This document shows, one piece after another, positions 1 to 9,850 of a stretch of DNA of 64,000 bases. The position numbers were made by a program, and so were the translations under genes. Source of the stretch: Acanthococcus lagerstroemiae (Eukaryota; Arthropoda; Insecta; Hemiptera; Eriococcidae); contig CM063109.1 in assembly GCA_031841125.1 (NCBI GenBank), positions 10,392,321 to 10,456,320 of the forward strand, given 5' to 3'. Within the stretch, counting starts at the first letter, position 1. Every line of letters begins with the position of its first letter. The notes under the pieces were generated by a model. The model did no database searches and was not told the origin of the DNA. It was given only the letters and a program-made list of their open reading frames with translations.

Positions 1-345
1 TTTTTGTTTTTCACTCTGTTTTTTATTCTTAACCGTAGTATACTTCGTCCCATCCTTCCCACTGTGGTTGTTAAACTTTCAATTAGCCTCTTCGTTAGGG
101 TCCACGTTTGAGCTCCATACATGAGAATTGGTCGAGTGCATCTTTCCAACATTTTCATCCTTGCTTCAATCTTCATTTCACCTTTATACACGCACTTGTT
201 TTTCGAAGTCCAGAAGCTTATATGCTTTAATTATTCTTTCGGTTTATCAGCGCAACATCTTCTGCGAATTGTAGATGGTTCAGTTTTTCACAATTCATGT
301 ATATCACCATATTTCCCATTCCAGTTTTCTAAATATTTTTTCTAA
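1..345 (-). pseudogene. LINE reverse-transcriptase fragment (C-terminal part)
   Basis: Read on the minus strand, this encodes the end of a non-LTR retrotransposon reverse transcriptase. The catalytic F-x-DD box appears as FAEDVALI (codons at about 246-268), so the first aspartate of the usual FADD is changed. After a deletion or frame change the downstream landmark YGAQTWTLT is readable near 100-130, followed by a basic region up to position 1. The order and wording match the LINE at 37.6 kb, so both probably belong to one RTE-like group. The fragment runs off the left edge of the window. It has frame breaks and a substituted catalytic residue and cannot be functional. Confidence 0.8.
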
Positions 346-364
346 TACGCTTTATTATATACAT

Positions 365-560
365 AGAAGGCACTTTGAGCTCGTTTTGGAAATTTCAGAT
401 TTTCAATTCCCTAATAATTTCTGAAGGGAGAAGTTACCGCCGCCAAATTTTAATATAGAATTCCAAAAGTTCCAGTTGAAAATAAAGTTAAGGAGTCCGC
501 AGAAAGGGGGGGCAGAATTTTGTAGCCCCCTCTGTGGCGTGGAAACACGCGAATACATGT
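365..560 (+). repeat. Partial copy of repeat family R
   Basis: The stretch from 'aaggcactttgagctcg' to the block around 'cagaattttgtagcccc' matches the copy at 1810-2165 in order. No protein coding is evident. Only the 5' two thirds of the family is present. The class of element is not known to me. Confidence 0.6.
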
Positions 561-1185
561 CAACATTTAACCGCACGGAGCTCTCCTATTCCCGTTACCA
601 CAAGCTGCTTTCCCATCTTCCCTCGCTGTCGTCCATTCAACGATTTGTAATCCACATCCGTGATCTTTTCCTCCCTGAAAACTTGCAGTTTTCCTCCTTC
701 TACCCTTCCCGCCCTGCCGGCATCGGCAGCTTATGCGGCTGATAAGCGGGTCGTCACTTCACTTCTCCTTCTTTTGTAATGTCTTATGGACTCCACTTTT
801 TGCTTACGCTCTACAGCTGCGGATTTTGAAGCTAAACTTCTGTAGGCACTCAACGAAACGTCCCCCTCATCCCTCCATCCCTTATCCTCCTAATGTGTTC
901 CAGGTCAAAAATTGATAATTATTTCCCAGCTGTGTTCTTTGCAACTTCTACAATATTTTTCTGTTTCCTCTCTATCTCTTCTACTTTTTCTCTTTTCTCG
1001 GATCTCCTTCCTTTTCCCGCTGTTTTTGTAGAAAAACCTGCCGCCTCTCGAAATCTGCCGCCCTAGGAACATGCCTAATATGCGTATTGGGAAATCCATC
1101 GCTGAAGCTAATACTACATAGTAAAGAAGTTGCGTTGGTAGGTATTTACATTTTTTTTTGGGGGGGGGGGGGTGCGGACCCCACA
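561..1185. other. No feature recognised
   Basis: Pyrimidine-rich DNA with short open frames that resemble nothing I know. It ends in a T run followed by a G run near 1150-1171. Confidence 0.5.
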
Positions 1186-1189
1186 CTCT

Positions 1190-1300
1190 CCCCGGTATCC
1201 GCATCTGCCCTCAGCTCTTATGATTCACCCGCCAACCTCGAACAAACACGCACGCACCCCACCCACAAATTAAGACACCTTTATACATATTAGAGAAGAG
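1190..1300 (+). repeat. 3' tail of repeat family R
   Basis: It contains the 'gctcttatgattcacccgcc', 'aacctcgaacaaacacgc' and 'tttatacatattagag' blocks that end the longer R copy at 2090-2160. Only the tail is present. Confidence 0.55.
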
Positions 1301-1809
1301 AGATTTTGATCATGAGACTCTACACATTTCTATGAGCAGTTTTAACTTACTAATAGTTGTTGGGGGGGGGGCAACAAAAACGTAGAAGAATAGGCGCATT
1401 TACCTATTATACTTAGGTACTAAAATGTTCTTTGTTGTTTGTGCATGTGTTGATAGACGAAGCGCCGTGTAGCGGCTAGCCGGTTCTTGGCTCGGATATG
1501 GTTCCCTGAGAAACGCTACTGAAATTTAAGAAATTTACAACTGCAAATAGCTTCAACACTCAGTGCGTTCAGATGGAGGGCCCTGATCTATTTGCAGTTT
1601 ACAGTTTCATATTTGTGTTATTCAGAGGAGAATGTTGGTGTTTTCAAAAATTCAATCGGATCATTAGAAGAGATGCTGAACATAGTTTTCCAAAACTGAA
1701 ATTTTATAGCTCGGGGGGGGGGGTGATATGTGGTTGAAAATGGGCCGTATGGTCCATGAATGAGTACGAAACAATATCCAAATATATTATGGTCGTATTA
1801 AATCCAATG

Positions 1810-2165
1810 TACATGTAATGATAAGGCATTTTGAGCTCGTTTTGAAAATTTCATATTTTCAACCCCCCAATAATTTCTGAAGGGAGACAGTTACAGCCAC
1901 CAAATTTCAACAAAGTGTGGTGAAGTTCAATGCTAAGTAATTCTAAAAAGTTCAAGTTGAAAACAAAATTAGGGGGCCAAAGGGGACAAAATTTTGTGGC
2001 CACCTCCTAATTAGGGTACCGAATTTTTTTTATAGCCTAAAACCTATTCCGGGCTCATATGAACACATCCAGAAAGTTCCAACCCTCCAGCTCTTACAGT
2101 TCACCAGCCGACCTCGGACAAACAAACACACAGACAAACATTCATTTTTATATAGAAGATCAAAA
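1810..2165 (+). repeat. Repeat family R, longest copy
   Basis: A non-coding repeat of about 350 bp starting near 'aaggcattttgagctcg' and ending in 'tttatatagaagat'. Other copies lie at 365-560 (partial), 1190-1300 (tail only) and, on the minus strand, at 37418-39745, where a LINE splits it. I see no terminal inverted repeat and no tRNA-like head. It may be a non-autonomous retroelement or the 3' end of a longer one. Confidence 0.65.
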
Positions 2166-2264
2166 GAATTCTATGTTATTTCATTTTCCATTATAACTTT
2201 TTATTTTTAAGGCGAAGTACAACAAACAGCAAAAGATACAGGTAAGCAGCGATACAATATATGT

Positions 2265-2538
2265 ATGAAAACTTTTTTCCTTAATTTTTGAAGAGGAAAG
2301 TCACCAATCACATCTTCAAAATTTAACTGGCGACAGATATCTCATTCTCTAGACTTAGTCGGGAAAAATTTACTAGCCGTCCTTCAGACATGCTTGTACG
2401 CAGTCTGTTTTTAATCAGTTTTAACTTTGAAAAGGAACGTTCACCATTGACATTAGAGACCATGAATGATTGAAAAATTCTAAGCATAATGTGGCGAATA
2501 ATCCCAAACGTTCGAGATAAGCTAAGAAAGATCGACAC
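2265..2538 (-). pseudogene. hAT-family transposase, C-terminal dimerisation region
   Basis: The minus-strand frame at 2323-2538 encodes 71 residues containing ERSFSKLKLIKNRLRTSMS followed by RLVNFSRLSLENEI. This is the hallmark of the hAT transposase C-terminal dimerisation domain. Directly after LENEI the frame shifts by one: a second frame continues with RQLNFEDVIGDFPLQKLRKK down to about 2265, which fits the normal continuation of this domain. The DDE catalytic region and the BED zinc finger are absent. It is a truncated, frameshifted relic. It could have supplied some of the hAT-type MITEs in the window, but I see no sequence link to any one family. Confidence 0.85.
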
Positions 2539-2594
2539 GTTTCGAGCAGCAGAGTATAAGTTTGATAATGAAAGCGATAAGGAGTTTCGCCGAC

Positions 2595-2790
2595 AACACC
2601 GGGATATATAAAGGCCGCTGATCCTCGCCGTATAGTCTAGTTTCTGTATATGATAAACTGTGCGTTCTCAAAGCAATCTAGCTACTGTTTTTGTGCGTTT
2701 GTATTAGTGTGACATTAAAAGTTCTTAATACATATTTTCGTGCGTTTTTGGTGCGAGTTACATTACAATAATTTCCACGTTCGGGAACAC
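2595..2790 (+). promoter_or_regulatory. Possible core promoter or LTR-like segment
   Basis: A TATA-like 'gatatataaagg' near 2603 is followed about 30 bp downstream by 'gtatagtctagtttc' and then an 'attaaa' motif near 2714. The arrangement resembles a promoter with a short leader or a solo LTR. No partner LTR, TSD or downstream gene was found. Confidence 0.2.
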
Positions 2791-3366
2791 GTTTTTCAAA
2801 TTAATTTGTGAAATTATTCTATATTGGAACATATGGACTCTTCATTTTCTTTTACATAATTCTTGATAAACTCATCAAATTGAAGCAACTCATTCAGCAA
2901 GCCTTCATTCATATCTTCTGGATAAGAATTCACCAACTTTCCTCCTTTTTCTCACCGAGTGTCTGGCTGGCAAGAACTCAGTTCGGATAAAAAAAAACAA
3001 CTAAATTTATGGTAAATGGTGTTATAGGCTTCGCTTTTCTGACTCAAAGACGTATTGAAATGGTCAATAGCTTGGATGAAGGCCTGAATTCTGAATTTTT
3101 CTTGCGCAGTCATATCTACTTCAGGGGTCCAGCCGGAACCCAAAGATTCAAGTTGTACGTACATTTCTTCGCCTTGCACATATACTGATTCATAAATTCA
3201 ACAAATGAGAAGAAAAAAGTTCTGAACCCGCAGGGATGCGCGTGGTACTAGTGTTGTACATTCTACTGCGCACTACAATTATTTACAATCGTCCCACACA
3301 GCTCATGTACGTCTTTGTGGAACACAGTAGAAAAAAATGGGGTCCCTGGGACCCTCCTAAATCTGG

Positions 3367-3436
3367 GCCTGGTTGATGAGATTCGATCCCCAGACGCAAG
3401 GCGATTGCTAAGCGGGCACTTGCCGCGGCTAGGGTC
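3367..3436 (-). repeat. tRNA-like sequence, decayed
   Basis: The minus strand has a B-box-like 'GGGGATCGAATCTCA' preceded by 'CCCGCTTAGCAATCGCC' and 'TTGCGTCTGG', the layout of a tRNA anticodon and T arm. It aligns with the tRNA-like block at 51897-51978. The acceptor stem does not close well, so it is more likely a SINE head or tRNA pseudogene than a working tRNA. Confidence 0.4.
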
Positions 3437-3449
3437 TTAATATTCGCCT

Positions 3450-5225
3450 TCAAATCGATTTCATTCAATATGAAGAGGTAAACAACAAATCTTGCCAAAT
3501 ATACATACAAGTAAACAAAACTCAGCACATCAGTTGATTCCTTGCCACAAGCGATACTCGAATGTTTTTTCGCTATCGGGAAAGCCCCCCCCCCCCCCCC
3601 CCAAGGTAGAATTAGGTGATCCACAGAGACGCCGGACTAGACAGATTCCAGCCACTGGCTGATCGTCGTACGATGGTTTAATTAAACCTTGACGATCGAG
3701 AAGAGCTTTTCATTGGCGCAAATGTTCTGAGACAGGTCAGGCGATAATTGTGTCTGCGTGTTTTGCCGAACACACCGAACGATAAAAAAGTAAACACGAC
3801 TAAAACAGATGTGTGGTGAAGCTACGCGCGATAACTTACTGTACCTAAAGGTTAACAAGTAAAGTGTATTAATATGTCCGCGCGGTACTTAAAATGATAA
3901 ATGCTAATCGTTGGCTTGAACTCTTTACCGTTGTCAACCGATTCATTTGACGCGGTTTATTCGCCGTTTTACGTTTACGATGCTTCGCTACATTGCATCG
4001 GCGTCGCGACGCCCGAATTGCACGCACGCATCTCGTTCGCCGTAGGTAAGACATGATGACGCGTGCCCCACGAAGAGTCTTCACAATGTAAGACACTGAT
4101 TTCATACATTCACACGCGTTTGCCTGCCGTTTACCACGAGTCCACCGACTTGAGTCGCGAATATATCAATATTCAGCGGAACAACGAGATCGCGACTCCT
4201 TACAGATGAAGTAGCCAGAGAGCTAGACAGACATAATGCTCGTACATGTAATGACCGGTCATGTAGTTCATTTCATATATGTTTGGCAAGTCGCAGTCGG
4301 ATGAATTTATATACCTAAAACAGATTAGACTTGTCCACCCGACAACATGTTTCTGTGCTCGTTTCAGGCTACTCGTGCCAAATGCTCGAGTGGATACGGG
4401 CATAGCGGTGGTAATCGCATCACGCCACTTTCAAGATCATCCTCTAACGATATCGAATATTATTTCGTTTAATTTTTCCAAGTTTTCTTCTCCCTCCGCT
4501 TCTTATCCATGATTTTCTCGTTATTCTGCACACGTCCAACTAGGTAACACCAGTTGAATGGTGTGGCCCCGTCCGACATTGTCCAGTCTGAATAAACGAG
4601 CGGAACGTACCTACTTAACTATATGTTTTATACTGTAAATTGTTCGAGTCATTAAACGCTGTTAATGTTCTCGCTAATTTGAGCATTGTTGAAAGTATCT
4701 ATAGTTGAACATATTCGTAATTAGGTGCCAAAATACGTATAGTTCTAACATCCACAAAAAGAGCCGTTGCAACAAAATCGTAGTCTCTTTGACACTGGTC
4801 TTGGAATGCCAAATTCATGTTTAGATAAGAAAGGCACGCGACAGCTAGAAGAAAATCAGAGCTGACGCAAATGACACAGTCACAGTATCGTGATGGAACA
4901 ACAAAGCAAAATACTTATATCTAAAACCTCTACTACTGTTAACTATTACTTCGATTGCTATAAAAATGTAGAAGTCCAGTAGACAGAGCAAAAAAAAGTG
5001 GGGTCTGCTGGAAAAAATTCCGAAGTTAATGGAACTTTTACAGCCCGCTGCGGAAAATTGACAGATGCCGGATGTGCTGATCCTGTCAACGGAGATCTGT
5101 CGCAGAATAGCAGCATGCCGTGCGATTTTACGTGACACAACGCGACAGACATACGACGGAGCATCTGTCAATGCAGTGATACGACTGCCAGTATTTGCCA
5201 TATTCTATCAACAACCTGTCAGAGG
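3450..5225. other. No gene recognised; CpG-containing unassigned stretch
   Basis: A 19-base C run lies at 3584-3602. The part around 3880-4150 is noticeably richer in CG dinucleotides than its surroundings. A minus-strand open frame at 3869-4105 is very basic and resembles nothing I know. I can support no gene here. Confidence 0.4.
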
Positions 5226-5229
5226 CTTC

Positions 5230-5337
5230 GTCAGATTCTGACGATACTGTGTCACATTTTGGCAGCGCTTTGTCACATCCTAGCAATATTTTGTCGCATT
5301 CTAGCAGCACTCTAATCCGTTCTGACAATATTCTGTC
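5230..5337 (+). repeat. 21-bp degenerate tandem repeat
   Basis: About five consecutive 21-bp units of the type 'tgtcacattttggcagcgct'. Because 21 is a multiple of three, both strands stay open: one frame reads as Ser-rich eight-residue blocks, the other repeats L-x-x-CDK. The unit 'tgtcgcagaatagcagcatg' near 5097 suggests the array once extended further left. A family A MITE interrupts the array on its right. Confidence 0.7.
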
Positions 5338-5662
5338 CAGGGACGTATCAATACGGAGGCAGGGGGCAACCCCCCGCAGGAATTTTTCACTCAGTAGTTC
5401 GGAAAATTCACAATTTCAGTCAGATGAGTTGGGAAAATCCAACTAAGTAGTTAAAAATGGTCTTTTTTTTCTTTTTCTTTTTTCTTGCTTTGAGTTGAGA
5501 AGTTGGAAAAATCCAACAGGTCAAAAGGTGAGGGTTTTTTTTTTGCTTTGATACTTGGACATTCTGAGTTGAGTCAGTTGGGACTTTCACAATTTTTACC
5601 CCCCTCCCCTCTTTCTCTCTCTCTCTCTCTCTCTCTCTAAAAAACTCTTCGGTACGTCCCTG
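5338..5662. mobile_element. Family A MITE, hAT type, complete copy
   Basis: The element starts CAGGGACGTATC and ends GGTACGTCCCTG. The flanks are attctgtc on the left and attctgtt on the right, an 8-bp TSD with one mismatch. TIRs beginning CAG with 8-bp TSDs are typical of hAT elements. Inside are 'gttggaaaaatccaac'-type hairpins and a CT microsatellite at 5614-5638. There is no coding capacity. Confidence 0.85.
5614..5638 (+). repeat. CT dinucleotide microsatellite
   Basis: About twelve CT units, inside the family A MITE. Confidence 0.9.
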
Positions 5663-5959
5663 ATTCTGTTGCACTTTGGTTAACCTACCCCTCATTTCAG
5701 TGCGCTCCTCCCCGACACACAAAATTCCGACAGCCAAAATTCATGAATAATGATCAATGTTATTCTAATATTTTATATTTTTACAATTATCTTCGCACAA
5801 AAACTTATTAATATTCAGTTAATCCCAGTACAATTGTTGATGCTTGGTCCTGGTTATCTGTTAATAAGAGAAAAATAAAATTCATGATACAAAAATATTT
5901 TAGATAGATTCACATCCTAGAACTGGGTATCAGTTCTACCATAAAGCCATGCACAACCA

Positions 5960-6115
5960 GCAGCTAGGAAAAGGTGGAATTTTGAGTTGAGTCAGTCAAA
6001 AAAATCTAACAGGTCAAAAGCTTCTTTTTTTTTTTGCTTTGATACTTGGGAATTCTGAGTTGAGTCAGTTAGTTAGGACTTTCACAATTTTTACCCCCCC
6101 CCCTCCAGACAAAAC
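5960..6115. mobile_element. Family A MITE fragment
   Basis: It has the internal 'gagttgagtcagt', 'aggtcaaaag', 'gctttgatacttgg' and 'actttcacaatttttacccc' blocks in the same order as the complete copies. Both terminal inverted repeats are missing. Confidence 0.65.
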
Positions 6116-6661
6116 CCTTTATTACGACCTTGTGCATGAAGACTCAAGATAGCTTTCAGGTTTGACTGGGAAATTCCAAAGCGGCTCGACAACTCGACAA
6201 TAGTAAATCTGCTCGTCCGGAAATTAAGGTGCAGAATTTGGTACATACGTTTCCAAATAAAACAGCCCCGTAGCCAGTGGGGGCAAGCTGGGACTGAGCC
6301 CCCTCTAAAGGTATCATGAGACCCCTAGGCAAAGATACCACCCTTAAAAAATCATCGTTATGCAGAACGAGAGAGAAAGAAGGGATGAAGAGAATCAATA
6401 TCACAGAGACATTTTAAAATTTGGAACAAAAGCTTGGTTAACTAATTTGGGAAGCTTGGATTGGGAATGGGATTTGAATGAAATGGCTCCAAGTTACCCG
6501 AGCCTGCTTAGACAACGAGGTGAGACACCCAAGACCCAGACCCGAGCAGCCGCGTATACTCGCGATCGTGCTCCGCGATATATTCATGAGAAAACTTCGT
6601 CGAAACTGCTTTACTCGTCCATTCGGGTTTCGTTTTCGACACTCGCCATAAAAACCAACAA

Positions 6662-6944
6662 CAGTGACGCAGCCGGAATTTTCCCAGGGGGGGGGGAGAG
6701 CAAAGTAAGATTTTCGAGGGAGAAAATGTCGAAAATTGAGGTAATTTTAAAGATCGCCGATATTAGAAGACTCTTCTATGAAAATGAAGGTAAAATTACT
6801 ACTTGAGCGAAAATTTTTCGAAAAAAACGTGTTTTAAAGGCGAAAAATTGCTCATTTTTGCATATTTTACATTCAATTTCATGTGCCTGGGGGGGGGGGC
6901 ATTTGCCTCCACCGTACTCCCTCCTTCCTTTGGCTACATCACTG
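6662..6944. mobile_element. hAT-like MITE
   Basis: It starts CAGTGACGCAGCC and ends GGCTACATCACTG, inverted with two mismatches. Long G runs lie inside. I see no clear 8-bp TSD, so flank decay or misjudged ends are possible. It overlaps the end of an open frame at 6360-6806 that I do not recognise and regard as chance. Confidence 0.55.
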
Positions 6945-7058
6945 TCTCGTAGAAATTTTTATATTATATACTATGTGTATCCTCAAGCCTCCCCCATAAA
7001 CAGTCAGCACTCCCTCTCGCAGATAGTCAGCTATAGGCCTAAAGTAAAAACATATATA

Positions 7059-7170
7059 CAGTAGACTCAGGATTATCCGACTTCCGGGTTATCCGAGTCT
7101 AATTTATCCGATCCTACCCTCCGACTTATCCGACCTACTAAGGTCGGTTAGTAGGTCGGTTAATCCGAAT
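7059..7170 (+). mobile_element. Pogo/Tigger-like element terminus
   Basis: TA is followed by CAGTAGACTCAGGATTATCCG, then several repeats of 'ttatccgac' and 'ttatccgag'. This is the style of pogo/Tigger terminal repeats. No matching inverted right end was found nearby, so it is recorded as a solitary end. Confidence 0.5.
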
Positions 7171-7368
7171 TTCTACATGAGACATCTAATTTTTGATTTT
7201 GGAATGTATGTAGATACATTACGTACGTTGTTCACCGGCGCGATAGCGCGGCGTTGTGAAATCCCATGGATATCGTGTAAATTTGTTCTTTGTTGTAAGC
7301 TGTAGAAAGTTTTTGGATAATGTTAGTAAAGACCTTTTAAGTTCAATTGGTTAAATTAATGGTCCTCC

Positions 7369-7975
7369 GAAACCAATCAACACCTGGCAAAGCCGAAATG
7401 CCAACTTGCCAGACTACCACCAACCAGAGATGCCGCGAAGTACCATTCATTCAGGACTTACCAACAAGTCCAGAAGTGGATGGGAGTAAGCCAAGGGGTC
7501 TATGAGAAGTTGACATCTGCTTGAGGATGGAAGATTACCAAACGAGGTGGGTATTATTATGCTCGTCATCCTGAAGTAGTACATTTTTCATTCTTAACCC
7601 CCCCCCCCTCATTATTATTCACTCTTGTAACAAAGTCACCAGTGTTAATTGAATGATTCATATGTTCACAGGTATGGTTCCTATCACCACAACAATGGAT
7701 GCTGCCCCAGAACAGCTGCTCCGCATCGTCAGCTGCAAGTGCACAACTGGTTGCGCCACCGCTGGCTGCAGCTGTAAAAAGGCTGGTCTGTTGTGCTCCG
7801 CAGTATGTAAGCACTGCGTGGGCACAGCATACGAAAACAGCCCTCAGCCAACGAAGTTGATAATGACGACGAGAGTGAAGAAAATCTCTCACTTCGCCTG
7901 CACCAGACATGTCCATGGACCCCGGCAACATTGACGACGACGACGACGGTGCAGTAGTCCCCAAGCGCTTCAAAT
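7369..7975 (+). pseudogene. Broken two-exon gene with CXC-like cysteine-rich domain
   Basis: Exon 1 (about 7369-7546) reads LARLPPT, then DAAKYHSFRTYQQVQKWMG and GWKITKRG, interrupted by an in-frame TGA at about 7522-7524. A GT-AG intron fits at 7547-7671 (gtgggt donor, ttcacag acceptor) and restores the frame into MVPITTTMDAAPEQLL. At 7734-7817 exon 2 encodes a cysteine-rich block with CKCTTGC, CSCKKAGLLCS and CKHC, a pattern like tesmin/TSO1 CXC domains. After the block a one-base slip near 7845 moves an acidic Asp/Glu-rich tail into another frame. This domain combination recurs in multicopy, transposon-associated arthropod genes whose function I do not know. The stop and the shift make this copy non-functional. 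Earlier exons were not found. Confidence 0.7.
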
Positions 7976-9290
7976 TGTTGGTGGCTTCATGAAGTTTTTA
8001 TACATAAATTGTATATACTTGTATTATTGCACGTACTACTATTATTCTTATATCAATTATAGTCTTTAATTAATTCTTGGTTATTATTCATTGATTTCAA
8101 CTACTTGATCTATGTTTATTGGGGTTCAAGATTATGGGTTGACAGGAATTTACAGTAGGATGATGACCTGCCACTATAACATTGAAATAACTACACTGTA
8201 CAAAAACAGGCAGTTGGTTAGCTGACCCCTCCCCCGTGTTCCAGCATGTCGAAATTGATGAGTGATTACCATAATTACCGTAGAACTTATGGTAATTGAT
8301 AGTTAGAGGGCCATAACCTCGTTTTTGGCCAATTTTTGCCATTTTGAGAAAATTCCTCTAACTTTGATCGGCTGTACCTCGGTTAATAATAGGTTTAGGA
8401 AAAAGTTTATGCATACAAAATTGTAACAAATTTAATGTTCTACAACTTTGAAAATAAAATAAACGTTTGGGTCGAAAACCACTTAGTTTAGTAGTTATGA
8501 GCGAAAACCCGAAGAAAGTTCGAAAATTTTGAGATTTTTTGGCTCTCCCCAAGTTAGCACAGAGTCCTTGAGGTGGAAAACTTGACGGAGTCATCCCACA
8601 GCACCCCCGAACAACCTGTAAAAGTTCCATCAACTTTGAAATTTTTTCCAGGTATCATATTATGTACTTATCTAGTGGACTATAGGTATACTTAGCCTCC
8701 GTGATTGCATGATGTTTCATCAGACGCTGAGATATCTTCCGAACCTTCGTTAAGAAATTGAGGCCACTCAGCTACAAAAAACGCAAACTAGTAATTAATC
8801 AAAGGTAGAAACTGTATGCCACTTTTCTCAAATACGATGCACAGGTAGGGATGCGGAGGTTCTGGAAGGGAAAACTCTGAGGAATTTGAAGAGGCGAAGG
8901 GCAAAAAACCACAAGTTGTATATTGATACTGGTTGAAACATTACCCTGTTGGATATCAACTCGCCAATGTCTGTTCGTGGTTTCTTGATTGCTGTTGAGT
9001 TCAGCGAACACGGAACTCGATTGACGTTTGGACACTCCTGTAGATGGGCTAGTGTCGTGGACGAAAAGATGATCAGGGTATTTTTACCACAAAAACATGT
9101 ACAAGTAAAATGAGCTCTAGCCTCTAGCATCTTCAATATGTTTTTTTTATGGAAAGCTAATAGAACTAAAGTGTTAGCCCTTATCATTTCCTTTCAGATG
9201 ATCCAACTTCTGTTTTTTTGCAGAACATTTTTGTCACTGGCATGAAGTTTTTCACTGCTATAACCAGAGCCGCATCCAGCCAATTCTTTT

Positions 9291-9306
9291 GTGTGTGTGT
9301 GTGTGT
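9291..9306 (+). repeat. GT dinucleotide microsatellite
   Basis: Eight GT units followed directly by a G run. Confidence 0.9.
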
Positions 9307-9749
9307 GGGGGGGGGGGCTAAATCGCAGAAGTGCCAATTAGAATATAAAAAATGTCAATTGAAAAATGAAAAAAAGTTCTCACTTCTCAAATATATAATT
9401 TTGCTAACTGGTTATTGGCATTTGGCTAGTAGGTTAGTGCCAATTTTTGAAGTATTATAGGGGTGTAACCCTCATACTAATGCTGTAATGATAGGGGGTA
9501 TGTAATTTGAAAAATCGGTATTCGGTAATTTCTAAGCCTTGTTTGATTCACTGCAAGTCTTGATCCTTGAAAACGCCTTTTAGACCATCTACAGTAGAGA
9601 TATATGCCTAAAAATAGGAGCAAGACAGCAAACCAACCTGAAGAGCAAGGAGTTCCGAGCATAGCAATGCACACTGAATACCGATTTAGCTCATCTGGAA
9701 AAGAGCAACTATAAAAATGTTCGATGTTAGTGGTCGAATATCGATGACA

Positions 9750-9850
9750 GTGGGGCGTATCGGCGATGCACGCATGCCAAATTGGCCCAGGGATACCGAA
9801 CCTTCTATCCCGGAAATACCCCGATTGGGCCTGCGTCAGGAAGTGGTCGA
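9750..9850 (+). repeat. Dispersed repeat shared with 58550-58640
   Basis: The block 'cgatgcacgcatgccaaa' followed by ttggccc, a c-rich part and a 'gcatcag/gcgtcag'-type end is shared with 58550-58640. A weaker match lies near 43445-43475. No coding is apparent. Confidence 0.6.

Noticed and set aside
6360..6806. A 148-codon open frame
   Set aside because: It crosses the left end of a hAT-like MITE and a G run, has no recognisable domain, and lies in DNA with repeat features. Treated as chance.
7566..7973. A 135-codon minus-strand frame opposite the CXC gene
   Set aside because: It is the antisense of the cysteine-rich exon and its intron. The plus-strand reading has domain logic and splice sites; this one does not.
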